Assembly (NCBI RefSeq): GCF_947623445.1
Contig: NC_135243.1
Location: 2,916,501 to 2,980,500, forward strand
Length of the DNA stretch: 64,000 nt
Direction of reading: 5' to 3'
Origin: Clavelina lepadiformis
Lineage: Eukaryota > Chordata > Ascidiacea > Aplousobranchia > Clavelinidae
Below the pieces are notes generated by a model. That model had not been told where the DNA came from. It did no database searches and saw nothing but the letters and a program-made list of their open reading frames with translations. The position numbers and the translations under genes are program-made. Positions 12,310-24,300 of the stretch are shown piece by piece (position 1 is the first letter of the stretch; each line of letters begins with the position of its first letter).

Positions 12310-13835
12310 GTTCGGCTAAAATAAGACGTCACAGAGAACTATTATGACATCATTTTGGATATATAGCGAATACCTATAATTGGCGCACATCTTGTCCAAA
12401 TTTGTTGAAGTGATTCCACTGACCATCAACTAAGAAAAGAATAAAAGTGACGAAAAATACAAAAATTAAAAGTCAATCAACTCTGTACAACTCACCAGAA
12501 GTGTTGTTGGTATATGAAAGTGATGTAAGAAAAGAAGACTCGCTTTCTCACAGCGGTGATACATAGTCCACGTTACTTCCGATCCTTGTTACGTCATTGC
12601 GGCTTAAATCGTATTTCAGTTCGAATGAACGACAGGTTTTTCTGGTTTAGTTTTTTATATAACTCGGTTTCAACTAGTTTTACTTATTTCAGAATAAAAT
12701 ATGAAAAATCTTTTATAAACAACAATTCTATTTCCATCAATTCTATATCTCGCTCTGAATATTTCACATTTATTTAAAGATTTAGTCAAAGTCGCCAACA
12801 TTATGGCAGACTTAATGAAACATTAAGACACTCATGACTACTAAAAAGTTGAAAATAAAGCGTTGAATCTCTGAAAGAACTTTTCCGTTGAAAACTAGCA
12901 GCAGAAAATGACGCTTGGTTTTGTTTTGGTGGAAAGTTTGATTGATCAAAAATAAACGTAGAGTTATAAACTACAGCAATTGTTAAGTCATAACCACATT
13001 GATAAACAGCTCTACATATCTACACATATCTTAGTTTAGTTACTTGACAACGTCAAAATGCAAGTTACAGCGACGTGGCCCGGTAATTAGGCATAAGACG
13101 TCATATTTTATCATCTATCTTGTACTTTGACTTAATACCTGTGCGGCCAAGTTCATTTTTACGAGAATGACATCATTTTCATTGACGTCATTACTTGAAC
13201 AATCTATTAATTGAAAGTTTTCTTATACAAGCTTATAGCTGATGCAGAAAAAAGCGAAAAAACGTGTTTAATTTTATCCCAACTAATTTTATTAACAAAA
13301 GCATACCCATTAATTCCTGAACATATCTTCTGCTCTGGTTATAAATCAGATGCCTCGCACTACAACTTTTGCATTTATTGCAACGAGATGTGGGCTTTCT
13401 ATGGCTATAACAATAACTTTATAAATCTTTCATTATACCTTACTTATAAATCTTTCCTAGACGACAGAAAGCGAAAACAGTCATGAGTGAAACATGCAAG
13501 TCTAACATTAAAAGTTCGAGTGAAACAACGAACCGCAATCATAAAAGAAACAGCTGAGCATAGATTTCAATGAACACAGCAAGCTTGATCAATGCAATTT
13601 TATAAATCCACCACGACACCGTGTACTCTATACAGCCCTGCACTGAACTAACTACCCAAGCATATGGTAAACTACATTATGAAGAAAATTTAATTTTGCG
13701 CGATGCCATTTCTTCTGAAGTTGAATTATATCCAATTAGAGTGTAAATTCGAGGCCATATTAAGTATTCACTTATAACTCCATAATGCCATTTTTCTACT
13801 CAATTGTCTTGTTGCAATCTTGATCTTCAAAACTT
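12310..13835. other. Non-coding upstream of the GPCR
   Basis: On the minus strand 12496-12562 reads MYHRCEKASLLFLHHF and ends at a good donor (CTG|GTGAGT); 12375-12430 is another small open stretch ending at AG|GTATTC. They might be 5' or signal-peptide exons, but their phases do not join cleanly to 12309. The rest, 12563-13835, shows no exon or repeat I can name. Confidence 0.35.
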
Positions 13836-15894
13836 GGATTGTAATTTTGTACAATTAAGTCATCTTTTTTTTATAAACCACGATTTCTGAGTGTCTAGTT
13901 GCGCGTGTCGTCCGCACTTGCCCGTAGAAGTGTTGTATTTTTAGATTCTTTTATACTGTGGGAAATTGTGTCGCAATAAAACCATTCCTTTCAGCAACTA
14001 CTCAACAAGGAAAATTTTGCAACTAAATTTAAGAATTTTTGAAAATTTGTAAGTTATGAAAAGACAGCATTTTAATGTTGATTTATCTGTACCTGTTAAC
14101 CTCATCAAAGACACAACTGTTTCGAAGCATTCGTCATATACACTCCCCTAAGCAGCCTACTTCCTTGCAATGTGCTCTAGGGTGGTCTGACGAAGAACTT
14201 GTAAATATTACGAGCCACTAAACCTCATTATCCTTCCAAGAAGCACTCCGGTACAACTCGGAAGAAATTTGTGAGTGAAAGCATCGCTTACGAGAAACTA
14301 AATCCTTGCGAGGTGCGTTCGCAATACCGCCTCTGACGTCAAGCAGATCCTACATCAAACTATGTATAAGTCAACAAACAAGTTTCTATAAAAATGCAAT
14401 ATTTAAAAAAAAAATTTATAAAAGAATTGTGTATTAACATGAATACGTAGAAAGGCTGAAGCTTCCCATTGTTGTTGTTGTTAGGTAACGAGTCATTTGG
14501 TAACAGATTCATTGTAAGTTTAGTCCCCACTTGTTGGCGCTGTGTTGGATTTTCACCAGAACCAACGATGTATTGACGGTCAAACAAATTCTACTCCAAT
14601 TCCAACAATATTAACTTTGTTCGAATCGATACATCGTGAACAGACTGACGGTGCACTTCTGCACTAAGTGCAACAATAGCAATTGATGTTTTAATGAAAG
14701 ACCGTTTGCGACATATTTTGAGTAGACTACCTCTCGAAGAATTATATCTTTCTTTCCTATTAATACTTCCCCTAACTATGTTATTTCCAAACTATATGAT
14801 ATGACTTATTAAAACTATTTAGGTCTAAATGATTCCTGTGTTGGGCGAGAATTTTCTATAACTGACAGCTGGATTGCATTAGCCGTTAGTTGGCGGTAGC
14901 TGCGATATTTGCTATAATTGTCAGGCCACGTTAGTAAATGCAGGCATAACCATGCACTGTTTATCTCAAGAATCTTGACAAGAAGTGTTGTGTTTGCAAC
15001 ATATATCATGATAGACTCCAAAATTTATCAGAGAAACAAAATATTGACGCTATTAAATGCAGCAATAACCAAGGAGTAGGGCCTATTTTTAAGTTGGGTC
15101 ATGTCTCAACTTTCGAAAAAGGGGTACTGTCCTCTCCAACTTTTGAACAAGAGGGGCTAAAAGCAGGACAACAAGTAAGATAAATTGACACGGTCGTTGA
15201 GTGTAAAAGAATTCTGGTCTCGAGCTGGTTTATAAAGCGGTGACTACGTTTAGTGCAAATATGTATTAAAAACTTTAAACGGAAATTTTTGTTTCATTTC
15301 GTATCAAAACTTTTAACTTTCTACTTAAACTAACTAACTTATTACTTTTTGACATCTTGGCGTTTCTCCCTTGCAGGTGCACCGTACCGGCAATAACTCA
15401 TTTACGGGAACTGTGTTCCGGACCGTTCCGGTTTGTTTTCACCACTGTGTATACGTCATGCGCCTACACGCGTCATCATGTGTATACTTTATGCAAACCA
15501 GTCGCTTTGTTACGATGGACGCGAGGCAGACTCCAATAAGCCATTGGCAGATGATGATGATGTGATGTTTTAGCTCTTTAAATCGTGGAGCTCCATTGTC
15601 ACCACGTCATAGTTATTCTGAAACAGCGGCGTAACCTAGGTTTTAGCCGCCCTGCGCTAAGGCAGAAAATATCGCCCCATTCCTGAAGCCATATTTTGAA
15701 TTTCGTAGAAAGCCGAAAGTGCTTAAAGGCTGGTTGTTAAATTCCTGCGTTTCGACCATCCAGCTCAGAACGCGAGGGACGCAAAACTTTTCTATTTTTA
15801 CACCTCATATAAAACGCTTTAAAATGCCTCAAAAGTTAAATTTATTTTCGTACTTAGGCTACATTTAAAATCGCTGCGGAAATTTCTAAATTTT
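13836..15894. other. Intergenic, mostly unique to the left copy
   Basis: 13836-13905 matches 57895-57985, so the duplication extends this far. 13906-15894 has no counterpart there. Around 15620-15660 a segment reading cagcggcgtaacc...gccgccctgcg resembles the end of a DNA transposon, but I could not find a partner end. No gene seen. Confidence 0.4.
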
Positions 15895-15979
15895 CACCTT
15901 ATCGTGTGGCTTATTGTTTGGCGCTTCATGCGTCGCTTAGCTGAGAGGTGCACTAAAGTATCTCATCCAATGTTAGTTC

Positions 15980-16207
15980 ATGTCGAGCTGCATCATCGAA
16001 TGGGATTCCGGCGACCTCGAACTTCTTCGCCAAACGAAGAGAAATGAGCTCATGCAGAAGACTGGGGTGAGGATGCCATCGCAAGCGGCCGTCAGCAAAG
16101 CCATCACCAACGCCGAGATGGCCCGGAATTGTCGTCGCAAAACCAGAGGCATCTCTGTCACGACTTCAAAGGTGGAAGCTTTGGTCGATCTTTCAGTTCC
16201 GCGATGA
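15980..16207 (+). other. Open frame conserved in both duplicates, weakly bZIP-like
   Basis: A 75-codon plus-strand frame also present at 59143-59379. The copies differ by a 12-bp in-frame deletion, which is compatible with coding constraint but could be chance. The stretch NAEMARNCRRK matches the spacing of a bZIP basic region (N-x-x-A-A-x-x-C-R) except Met for the first Ala, and is followed by spaced hydrophobic residues; no leucine zipper follows before the stop. There is no conserved ATG between copies. It may be an exon remnant or a chance frame; I do not assign a function. Confidence 0.25.
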
Positions 16208-18374
16208 AAGTCTTTGAAGTTCTCATCCAGTAAGAGGAAATTTTTGACATCTTATAAAAGTAAAAGAGGCAAATATTATGCATCCAGGACCCCGCCGAGT
16301 CTCGCTTTTCACCTTAACTGGCCATCGTGAAAATGATGTGGTATAACTACCAGTTTTTCGCTGCGCAAGAGAGTCAACTTCCCTGGAGAGTTTTCATTTG
16401 CACCTCAATAGGTTTATATCAAGTGTGTGTGCTCGCTAATGTTGCACGAAATTTTAAATAATTACGCAACGTACGTAACCACGTAACGGAGCTCCTGTCA
16501 CGAATGTTTGCTACAAATTACGTTATTACGCAATCTTCTTTTTTGGTACATTCTATGCACACAAACCATCGTTAAATAGCTTTTTATCTGTATGAATTCG
16601 CTGTGTAGATGCGATTGAAATGCGACATCTGCACTCGGCTCTTTGACAACTTTGCCGTTTTTCCAAGCCGGGTAATATCAGAAAACGATGTTGATGACGT
16701 GTCGTCATAACCGTCCTTTCATAACAATTGTTACAACCATAAACTGAGTATGAAAGTATGGCAGTGACCCTGCTAAGCTTTTAAAGTGATATCAGACTGC
16801 ATAAAACTCAAGACAAATATCGCTTTCGCATCTCATGCGAAAGTAGATCACGCACGACATTGACAAACTTACGAGTCTCGACACAATGATGTCAGCTTAA
16901 AAACAAAGCGTTTATATCGAACCTCTAAAGTCTAAAACAAGGTTCTGACGTGCTGCTGTGCATTGTGTTGCGTATTAAGTTGTATCTTTTTCACCGTTTT
17001 GTTGTTGAATTAGTCTCGAAGCTATATTTTTTAGTCACTACATAAAATAATGTTCTTACAGCAGTCCATAAACCTAGCGTTGCTTGTGCAAAAAAAGAGC
17101 GAAGAGCGAATAACCCCTAAAAGGGAGCGCGGCGTGGTTCCGTTCCAACGTTGACACAAGAGCGACCTCTCGAGATCGTTCCTAAAGAATAGGAGCGCGT
17201 TCAAATGCCCCTGCCTTAATATGAGAGTAATAGAGTATGCAGTACATCTCGAATCGTTAAGCAGTTTATCAAGCGTAACAAGCAAAACTTTTTCACTTCC
17301 CGCATTTTGATAGGACCATACAGTGGGCAGACGCTGGTATTTTAAAGCGGGCTTTAAAACAATTTTCCCCGCTCCTCAACGCAATTCAAAATACGTCACT
17401 GCTTGCTAACCTGGTTGTCATAAGCACGGGGTGTAAGCAAAGACGCAGTTTCTTTCCGCATCTCAGGAACGCATAACAGCGACTGTTTTCATAAATTTCC
17501 AGCCGAACAACTCGTAGCGAAAGTTGCAGCAGGGAGCTAATCCCCTGATATAACTCTGTGTGTTTGATGTCTTGTCCCAACTACACGTCGCATTGTTGTT
17601 ATTATTACTGCTGTTATTTGTCTGCTTGAAGTTGATATAAAAATTTTGGTAGCTTATAGTTCTGTTAATCATTGGTTACAAGGTAGAGGCAGCATTCGAG
17701 GCAGATGCTTTAGCCCACAAGCCATAGCACCAGTCTCATTAGATTTGAGCAGATATAAGCAATTTAGAGCTGAACTCTACAAAGCAATTAGCGATGATAA
17801 AAACCTACTTATAACGCTTGGGCAGAAATATGATGCTAATAATATTGACACAAAACCAATTTCTGTCTTACAACAAATTTTATTTCCACAAAACTCACTC
17901 TGGATATTTCAAATCACAAAAATCAGCATATCTAAAACATTGCAGCAAATTCACCATTTAACATAATGCAGTGAATATTTATTTGAATAAACATGTCTAA
18001 CAATTATAATTATGACATCACTATTAGTTTATGTACAAATATAACTCAATTTTATCAATGAATTTGTAAATCTGTAGATGGCGCATCGGGTTGAGCGATT
18101 GATCGATGTCGCAGAAGTCCGCGGTTCGCATCCCGGCCACGACGCAATTCCTTTTATGAAAGTGAATAGATGTGTGGAAGGAATTTTTATAAAAATTGAG
18201 TAAATAATGAATTTCTGTTTAAAAATTAAACCTACTTACCATTATTACGTCAGCAGTTCTTGCGCGGAGTGAGTATGACGCCATTACCATCGTCATCGAG
18301 ACCAATTAGAGACCAGTATGACGCGATTGTTGTCACCAACATCAACTCCCAACAGCTATAAATTAAAATTTTTG
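16208..18374. other. Non-coding flank downstream of NLR 1
   Basis: Apart from the SINE at 18070-18165, no gene is recognised. A plus frame at 17646-17966 is partly conserved in the right copy but its reading frame breaks there near residue 60, so it is unlikely to be coding. Confidence 0.45.
18070..18165 (+). mobile_element. tRNA-derived SINE (left copy)
   Basis: The stretch tagatggcgcatcgggttgag resembles a pol III A box and GGTTCGCATCC, about 40 nt later, a B box. The right duplicate at 61023-61115 has the consensus-like B box GGTTCGAATCC. It does not fold into a convincing complete tRNA by eye, so it is called a SINE head. Confidence 0.55.
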
Positions 18375-21300
18375 TTAAAAATTAAATTTCTGTGCAAAGT
18401 TCAAGTTGACACAAACATGACAAGATATAAAGAATACCGAGTCATGAAGCTGGTCAAGGACGAGTTGAATTTTTTGTTTCTCGCTCGCATTTGCGTCTCT
18501 TCCATCTTCGAAGCAACCAGCCATAAACAGACCTTCTTCAATTTTAGCGAAAAATTCTGGTCCTGGAATGTCTTTGATTATGTTGCCACTGATGTCCAAC
18601 CATTTTACCTGCAGATGAAATGTTTGTAAACTACAACCTGGTGTATTGGTGAAGCTAATATATTACTACATACAAGTTAATATTACTATTAATTGGTTAA
18701 TAACTAACCAGCACCATGTGGTCAGATTTAGGCCTAGCCTACTGGTCCAACACAAATTCTTGGTTTTTGAATTAAATAGAAATAATTTTGAGCGACCAAT
18801 TAAAACTGGTATCGAGTATTAGTTGTAGAAACAAATCCTGATAATAAGTTTGCAAAAATATTTTCAATTTTAAAAAAATTGAAACTTTTCTGTTGACCCA
18901 AAAATTAACTTGCACATGCCAGGCTAAAACTGATCCATTAAAATTTTGTCATTTTTTCATTAAAAAGAAGGAATTTCAAGCGACCAAGTTTATCGCAGAT
19001 TCCACATTCCTTGTAGATTCAAGTAATCACTAAACCGTCGCAAAATCATTCTGCAATTTTATATAAATTAGCACAAAATATCCGACCTACACTGCCCAGT
19101 AATCTCAACAAACTGCCTTGAAAAATATCTTCGTACAAGCGATTATGACGTCATAAGAACAAATATAAACAATTGATTATGACGTCATATGCTGTTCTAA
19201 GCAAACGATAAAAAGTTGAATAAATCGTCAAACCTTTCCAGGCATCTCAGAGATCGCCGAAATTAATCTTTCCACATCATCAGGGGAGAAGCAAAATCTC
19301 AGATCAAGCTCCTTTAACTCATTTCGTTGTTTTCTTGAAACGTCACAAAAGATCGCGGCTTCCGATGATGACAATTTCAAACCAGACAGACTCATCTCTG
19401 TTGGAAAGCGCTGTGACGCCATATTGAAGAGTTCCATGTCGCTGGATTCGTTTAATTCGCATAAAAGCGAAATATATCTGCGTTGGTTGTCCTCATCTAA
19501 ACAAACATAATAGTTAATTATTTACCGGTTGTAGTTCGCCGCGTTATAGAAATAAATTTAAGACGGAAATTTTTCATGTTTAGGCAACAAAGTCAAGTTG
19601 AAAGCGAAAACTTACTTTTCTTTAAATTATCTGTTCGGGACGAATTAAAAAAAGAAGCAGGCATTTTAAACTGAAGATAAACTTAATACAACAACCAGAA
19701 TTGATCTAAATGACATGTGGCCTATTTAGCCGGTAAATATTTTCACCAGAATTACCGGCAGCCTACTAAGCTAGGCTCTGTACACTAGCACTGGCAATAT
19801 GTTTGCAATAGACATGTAAATTACAAAACTTACTTTTACTTGGCCTAGTAGGCTGCTGTACTAATCTACCAGTGATTATGTGGAAATATTTCCCGGCTAA
19901 ATAGGCTACATGTCATTTCAATCAAGTTTCACAAAATATTATCACACAAATATTTTCACAGCATCACCAGTCAGCCAGCAGCCTTACTGTACTAGGCCAA
20001 GTAAAGGTAAGTTTTGAAATTCAACATAAATGTGTGTTCTGCTGCACTTGATGCGTGTCTATGGCAAATAATGCATAACATGCACATGCAGTTTATTCAT
20101 TTAATCGCAGATTTAGGACAAAGTCAGAAAATAAACTTACGTGACCAATCTGTGAACTGCATTTTCTCAAATCGTACCAGCTGTGACTTTAGTGCTTCTG
20201 TCCAAATCCTCCTCTTCTCAGCAATATCTGGAAATAAATTATTATCAAGCTTAATACTGACAGGTGACAAATATAGTCTAGGCCTAGACGAAATAGCTTG
20301 CAATAAAATGTAGGCTAGAATGCAGTGAATTGTACTAATTTCAAATATCGCACATTTTTTGCATATGCTTGCTGTATACCACCGAATTTGCATTTTTTCT
20401 GGCTGCCATTTACTGAAGTTGCATTTTTGGTTTACCAAACTGGGCGAATGGCTGCTCATAAAACAGACAACTATTTTATCGTTTTGATGCTGATTACTAC
20501 AGTTTGAAAACACTATTTTCATCCAAATTTGATAAACAGTAGTCTTCGAAATAGGCACAGTATATATATTGCTAAAAACAAAAAAATGGGTTGCAGTAAT
20601 ATTTTCAGACTGCATGTTAAGAGCAGTTGTTAGAGGATCTTTTATTTTATAACGGTTATATATAACAAATACAACGCATTGTTCTAAATAATAAGCAAAC
20701 TGTGCATGAGACTGTTTTATTATAAAGTACATGGATCACGAACTGTCAGGGGTGGACAGTCAGTACTTTGAAAGTACCGTCGGTAACGGTACTTGGCAAA
20801 AAATGTACCAATGGTTCCGGTATTTGGTACTATTTCAAAAAAGTAGTTCAGTACTTTGCCAGTACTCGGTACCAAACTACTTTTCGTACAGTGGATCATG
20901 TTGCAAGTGCAACTTTTGCTGATAATATGGATACTACTAAAGGTTACTTCAGGTCAAAAACAATGTGAACTCACTCTATGCGACTTTATTAGACATTTGT
21001 AGAATAAAAAAGAGCAAAAAACACTAAAATTGAAATCAAGTTTCAATTAAAATGAAATTTTAAAAAGCAAACTTCTGAAAACCTTGAAGTAATCATTTTA
21101 GAAGTACCAAGCACTGGGACCAAGTTAAATTTCTAGAAAAAAGTAATTCAGTACAGGGATTCTGTACTGTTCTCTAAAAGTACCGATGGTATCGGTACTG
21201 AATAAAGTACCGCAATAAAATATTTTGGTACTATAGTACTGCTGTACTGCTCACCTCTGAGAACTGTACTAAGTCTTGCTCAATAACCGATGCTTGATTG

Positions 21301-24300
21301 GTGGGGAATCATCTCTGAGGTCGTGTAAAAACTATCTTCTAAAACCATATTAGCAAAGAGAAATGAACGAAATTATTACACTGCATGTTAATGCAGTAGA
21401 CTTCGCTTATTATGACTCTCTTGACCAAACCATTCTGGTCACAACATCGGAATTAGTCATAATAACCAAAGCTGCAAACCCGATACAGCACCACGCACCA
21501 AGCAGTAACAACACAGTCAGAAACAAATTGACTAAACTTTCTAAAATCTCATACATTTCTTACATGGTGTGAAAGAAAACTCACATGGCACAATCATTCC
21601 TGTCACATTGCATAATTGACAAAGAAACATTGGGGGAATAAAATTGAAAAAGTGGTCGTAATACTCAAACACAGGTCATAGTATACAGAGTCATTTGTCT
21701 GGCAAAATTTGGGACTATATCAACATGGTCATATAAAGCGGGTGGTCATATTCAGTCGACTTTATTGCATATAAATGTGTAGCACACCATATGGTGGCTA
21801 TCATTTTTTTACATTAGTTGGTAGGGGCGGCCAGAGTAAAATAGCATAAGTGTTCGCCTAAACCATATTTGAGCTATATTATTTTCTGTTGGCCGAGACA
21901 CCAAACAGAAACAGGTTTTGCTTGCTTTAGTAGTAATGCTGTAATTGCTTTTGTAATAATAAGTAGAGGAGTAATGAATCAGTTTATCAGTTTCAAAACC
22001 AAATTTTTGAAAATCAATCGAAACATTGCGACCAAACCATGTATTATAATATTGTAAAAGTTTGTATTATACAGATGACTGTAACTGTGCTTATGCTCCA
22101 AATTAGTTTATTCAAATTTTCTACTAGTATGTTTAGTTGTGATTTTCAGTGCCAAAATACTTGTATATAGGAAAATGGCAATATAAATGCTTTCCAGCTG
22201 TGACACAAAAACTTGTAAATTAGTAACTACTAGTAAGTAGTAATTAAATTGCAATACATTTGCTCTGTTTTAAATTTAATGAAATTCATATTCTTAGAAT
22301 GACAACTCATGTGCAAAACAGCCACTGATGTATTCCTCCACCACCTGCACTCAACCTCCGAGACATGCGCAACAAATACGATGTCTATCATAAGGAGCAA
22401 CCATATCACGAACATCACATGCATTTGTTTGATGTGAATACCACCTTGTGCTGCTTGCAACATGCTATCAAACTGCAACAGACCAGAGTGAACTGTGTGT
22501 CAATCCAAAACTGATGAAAATTAATGAAAAGCCTCATTTAAGTACAGGCTTATAACAGCAGTTACAATACTGAAACTGATCAATAGTCAACCCAAAAGTC
22601 AACCACTGACTCTTACTCCAGTAACAGCTACAGACTAAACTGCAACAGACCTTTGAGTGAACTGTGTGTCAAAACAAAACCTGCAAAAGGTAATGAATAG
22701 ATTTAAGTATGGGCTTAAAACAGCAGTTAGTAATAATGAGACTGCTCAACCACTGACCTTTACTCCAGTAACAACTGCAGCCTAAAGTAGACTGAACATT
22801 AATTACCTGAACTGACAATGGACACTGAATAGTATTATATACTGCAACAACACACATTCTCATACGCCACCAGAAGATAAAAATCATAATTCATGGACTA
22901 ACAATGTGGTGTTTTATAAGAAGAATCAAATTATGGATTCACATTATATTTACATGAATCACAGCACTTGCAAACAATGTGCATTACACTGTCCAAACAA
23001 ACATATGCGTAAATTTTATTTATTATTGTTTGTTTGTGTGCTTGCCATATATTTACGTTAATATGTATGTGAACTACTAACAATAATTTCAAGTGTTTTT
23101 GTGGTTTCAAGGCCATAAGTAGCTGCTGTTATCTCAACAATGGTAAAAAATCATTCACTGTTAAAACAGCATAACATTATATACACCATAACGATTCGCT
23201 TAACAAATGGGTTGTCATAGCCTAGAAATTCAGAGTTCTCTAAACTTATTAATTTTTTTCTATATTCTACTCAAAGCTAAAGTAGACTCCAGCGCATAAA
23301 ATTTAAGAACCTAAGTCAAGGGCTACTGAAATATACACAACATTAGAAACATTTGTAATGTGAAGAATTAACTAAACTTGACGGTGACACAACTTTTATG
23401 TCCTGCCAAATGCTGACGCTAAAAACTTTATCCTTTCACTTTATATTATCTCGTAATGCATGTTCTTGCCTTCAAGGCCTTGCCACATTTGCCTGACTTA
23501 TTTGTGGCAGTTATCATTATCATCGATATTGCTATTTTGTTTGCAACCATCTGTGTCAGCACAATTTTTCGTTTCAAACATTTACGGTGAAATATAAAAT
23601 GAATAAAACCAAGAAAGAAAGCAGTTCAGAAAGGTTACTTTGATTAATGATAAATCTAGACTAGGCCAACAGCACCAGATCTACTGTAAGTAGCAATAAC
23701 AGTTGGACATTACCTTTTACAAGCAAAAACAAATAGTGATAAATATGCAACCATTATCCCAGTCATATTTTTATGGTTAATTGCAGCCAATTTTACTTTA
23801 CTCATGTAATTTAATTGGTTGCTTTTTGTCAATTGTATATTTTTACTAAATTGCAGTTCTAGTCAGTAACAGAGTAGTTTTACTGAATAGTCTACTTAAG
23901 TAAATTTCTTTTACTTTGGCTACTTAAGTAGTTTTGTTCATGGGCCATAGTGGAACGCATGGCAACTGCACCCTTGAGATTTTTGTAGACTATGTTTGCT
24001 GCACCCAAACGTTTCACATTTATTTACTTCCCAAAAAAGAGCCCACAGGCACTGCACTTTGCTTTCCAGATGTCCAGCAAAATGTACCATTTTACACCAG
24101 GTAAACCTAAATCTAGATGCCTTGCACCCTGGAGATCTTGTTCAAAAATTCCATGATTCCAGTCTGGTTTATGGGTACTTTTACCTAAGTAATTTTTACA
24201 CCAAAGTAACATACTTGAGTCGGTTTACCGAAAGCTGAAGTAGTCAATGTTTTAGTTCAAAGATAATTTGCAGTAATTTTCATTTGCAATCACATCTGCA

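Larger units (their letters stand above)
15895..21120. repeat. Segmental duplication, block B of the left copy
   Basis: Nearly continuous match in the same orientation to 59055-64000. Anchors include 15990-16190 with 59155-59340, 17640-17990 with 60600-60950, 18375-18608 with 61274-61519, 19234-19496 with 62144-62404, 20141-20227 with 63056-63136 and 20747 onward with 63664 onward. It carries the last three exons of the NLR and its downstream flank. The match runs off the window end, so the true duplication is longer. Confidence 0.93.

Noticed and set aside
15357..15565. Two overlapping plus frames rich in Thr/Tyr/His
   Set aside because: No recognisable domain, no splice context, and not present in the right duplicate.
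17646..17966. 106-codon plus frame duplicated at 60599-60952
   Set aside because: The nucleotide sequence is conserved as part of the segmental duplication, but small indels change the reading frame in the second copy after about 60 codons.
18070..18165. Functional tRNA gene
   Set aside because: B box is good in the right copy, but I could not pair an acceptor stem and anticodon arm convincingly. SINE head is more likely.
22230..22478. 82-codon minus frame in NLR intron 10 as an extra exon
   Set aside because: Phase-compatible joining of exon 10 to exon 11 already gives a continuous protein, and this frame has no LRR pattern.
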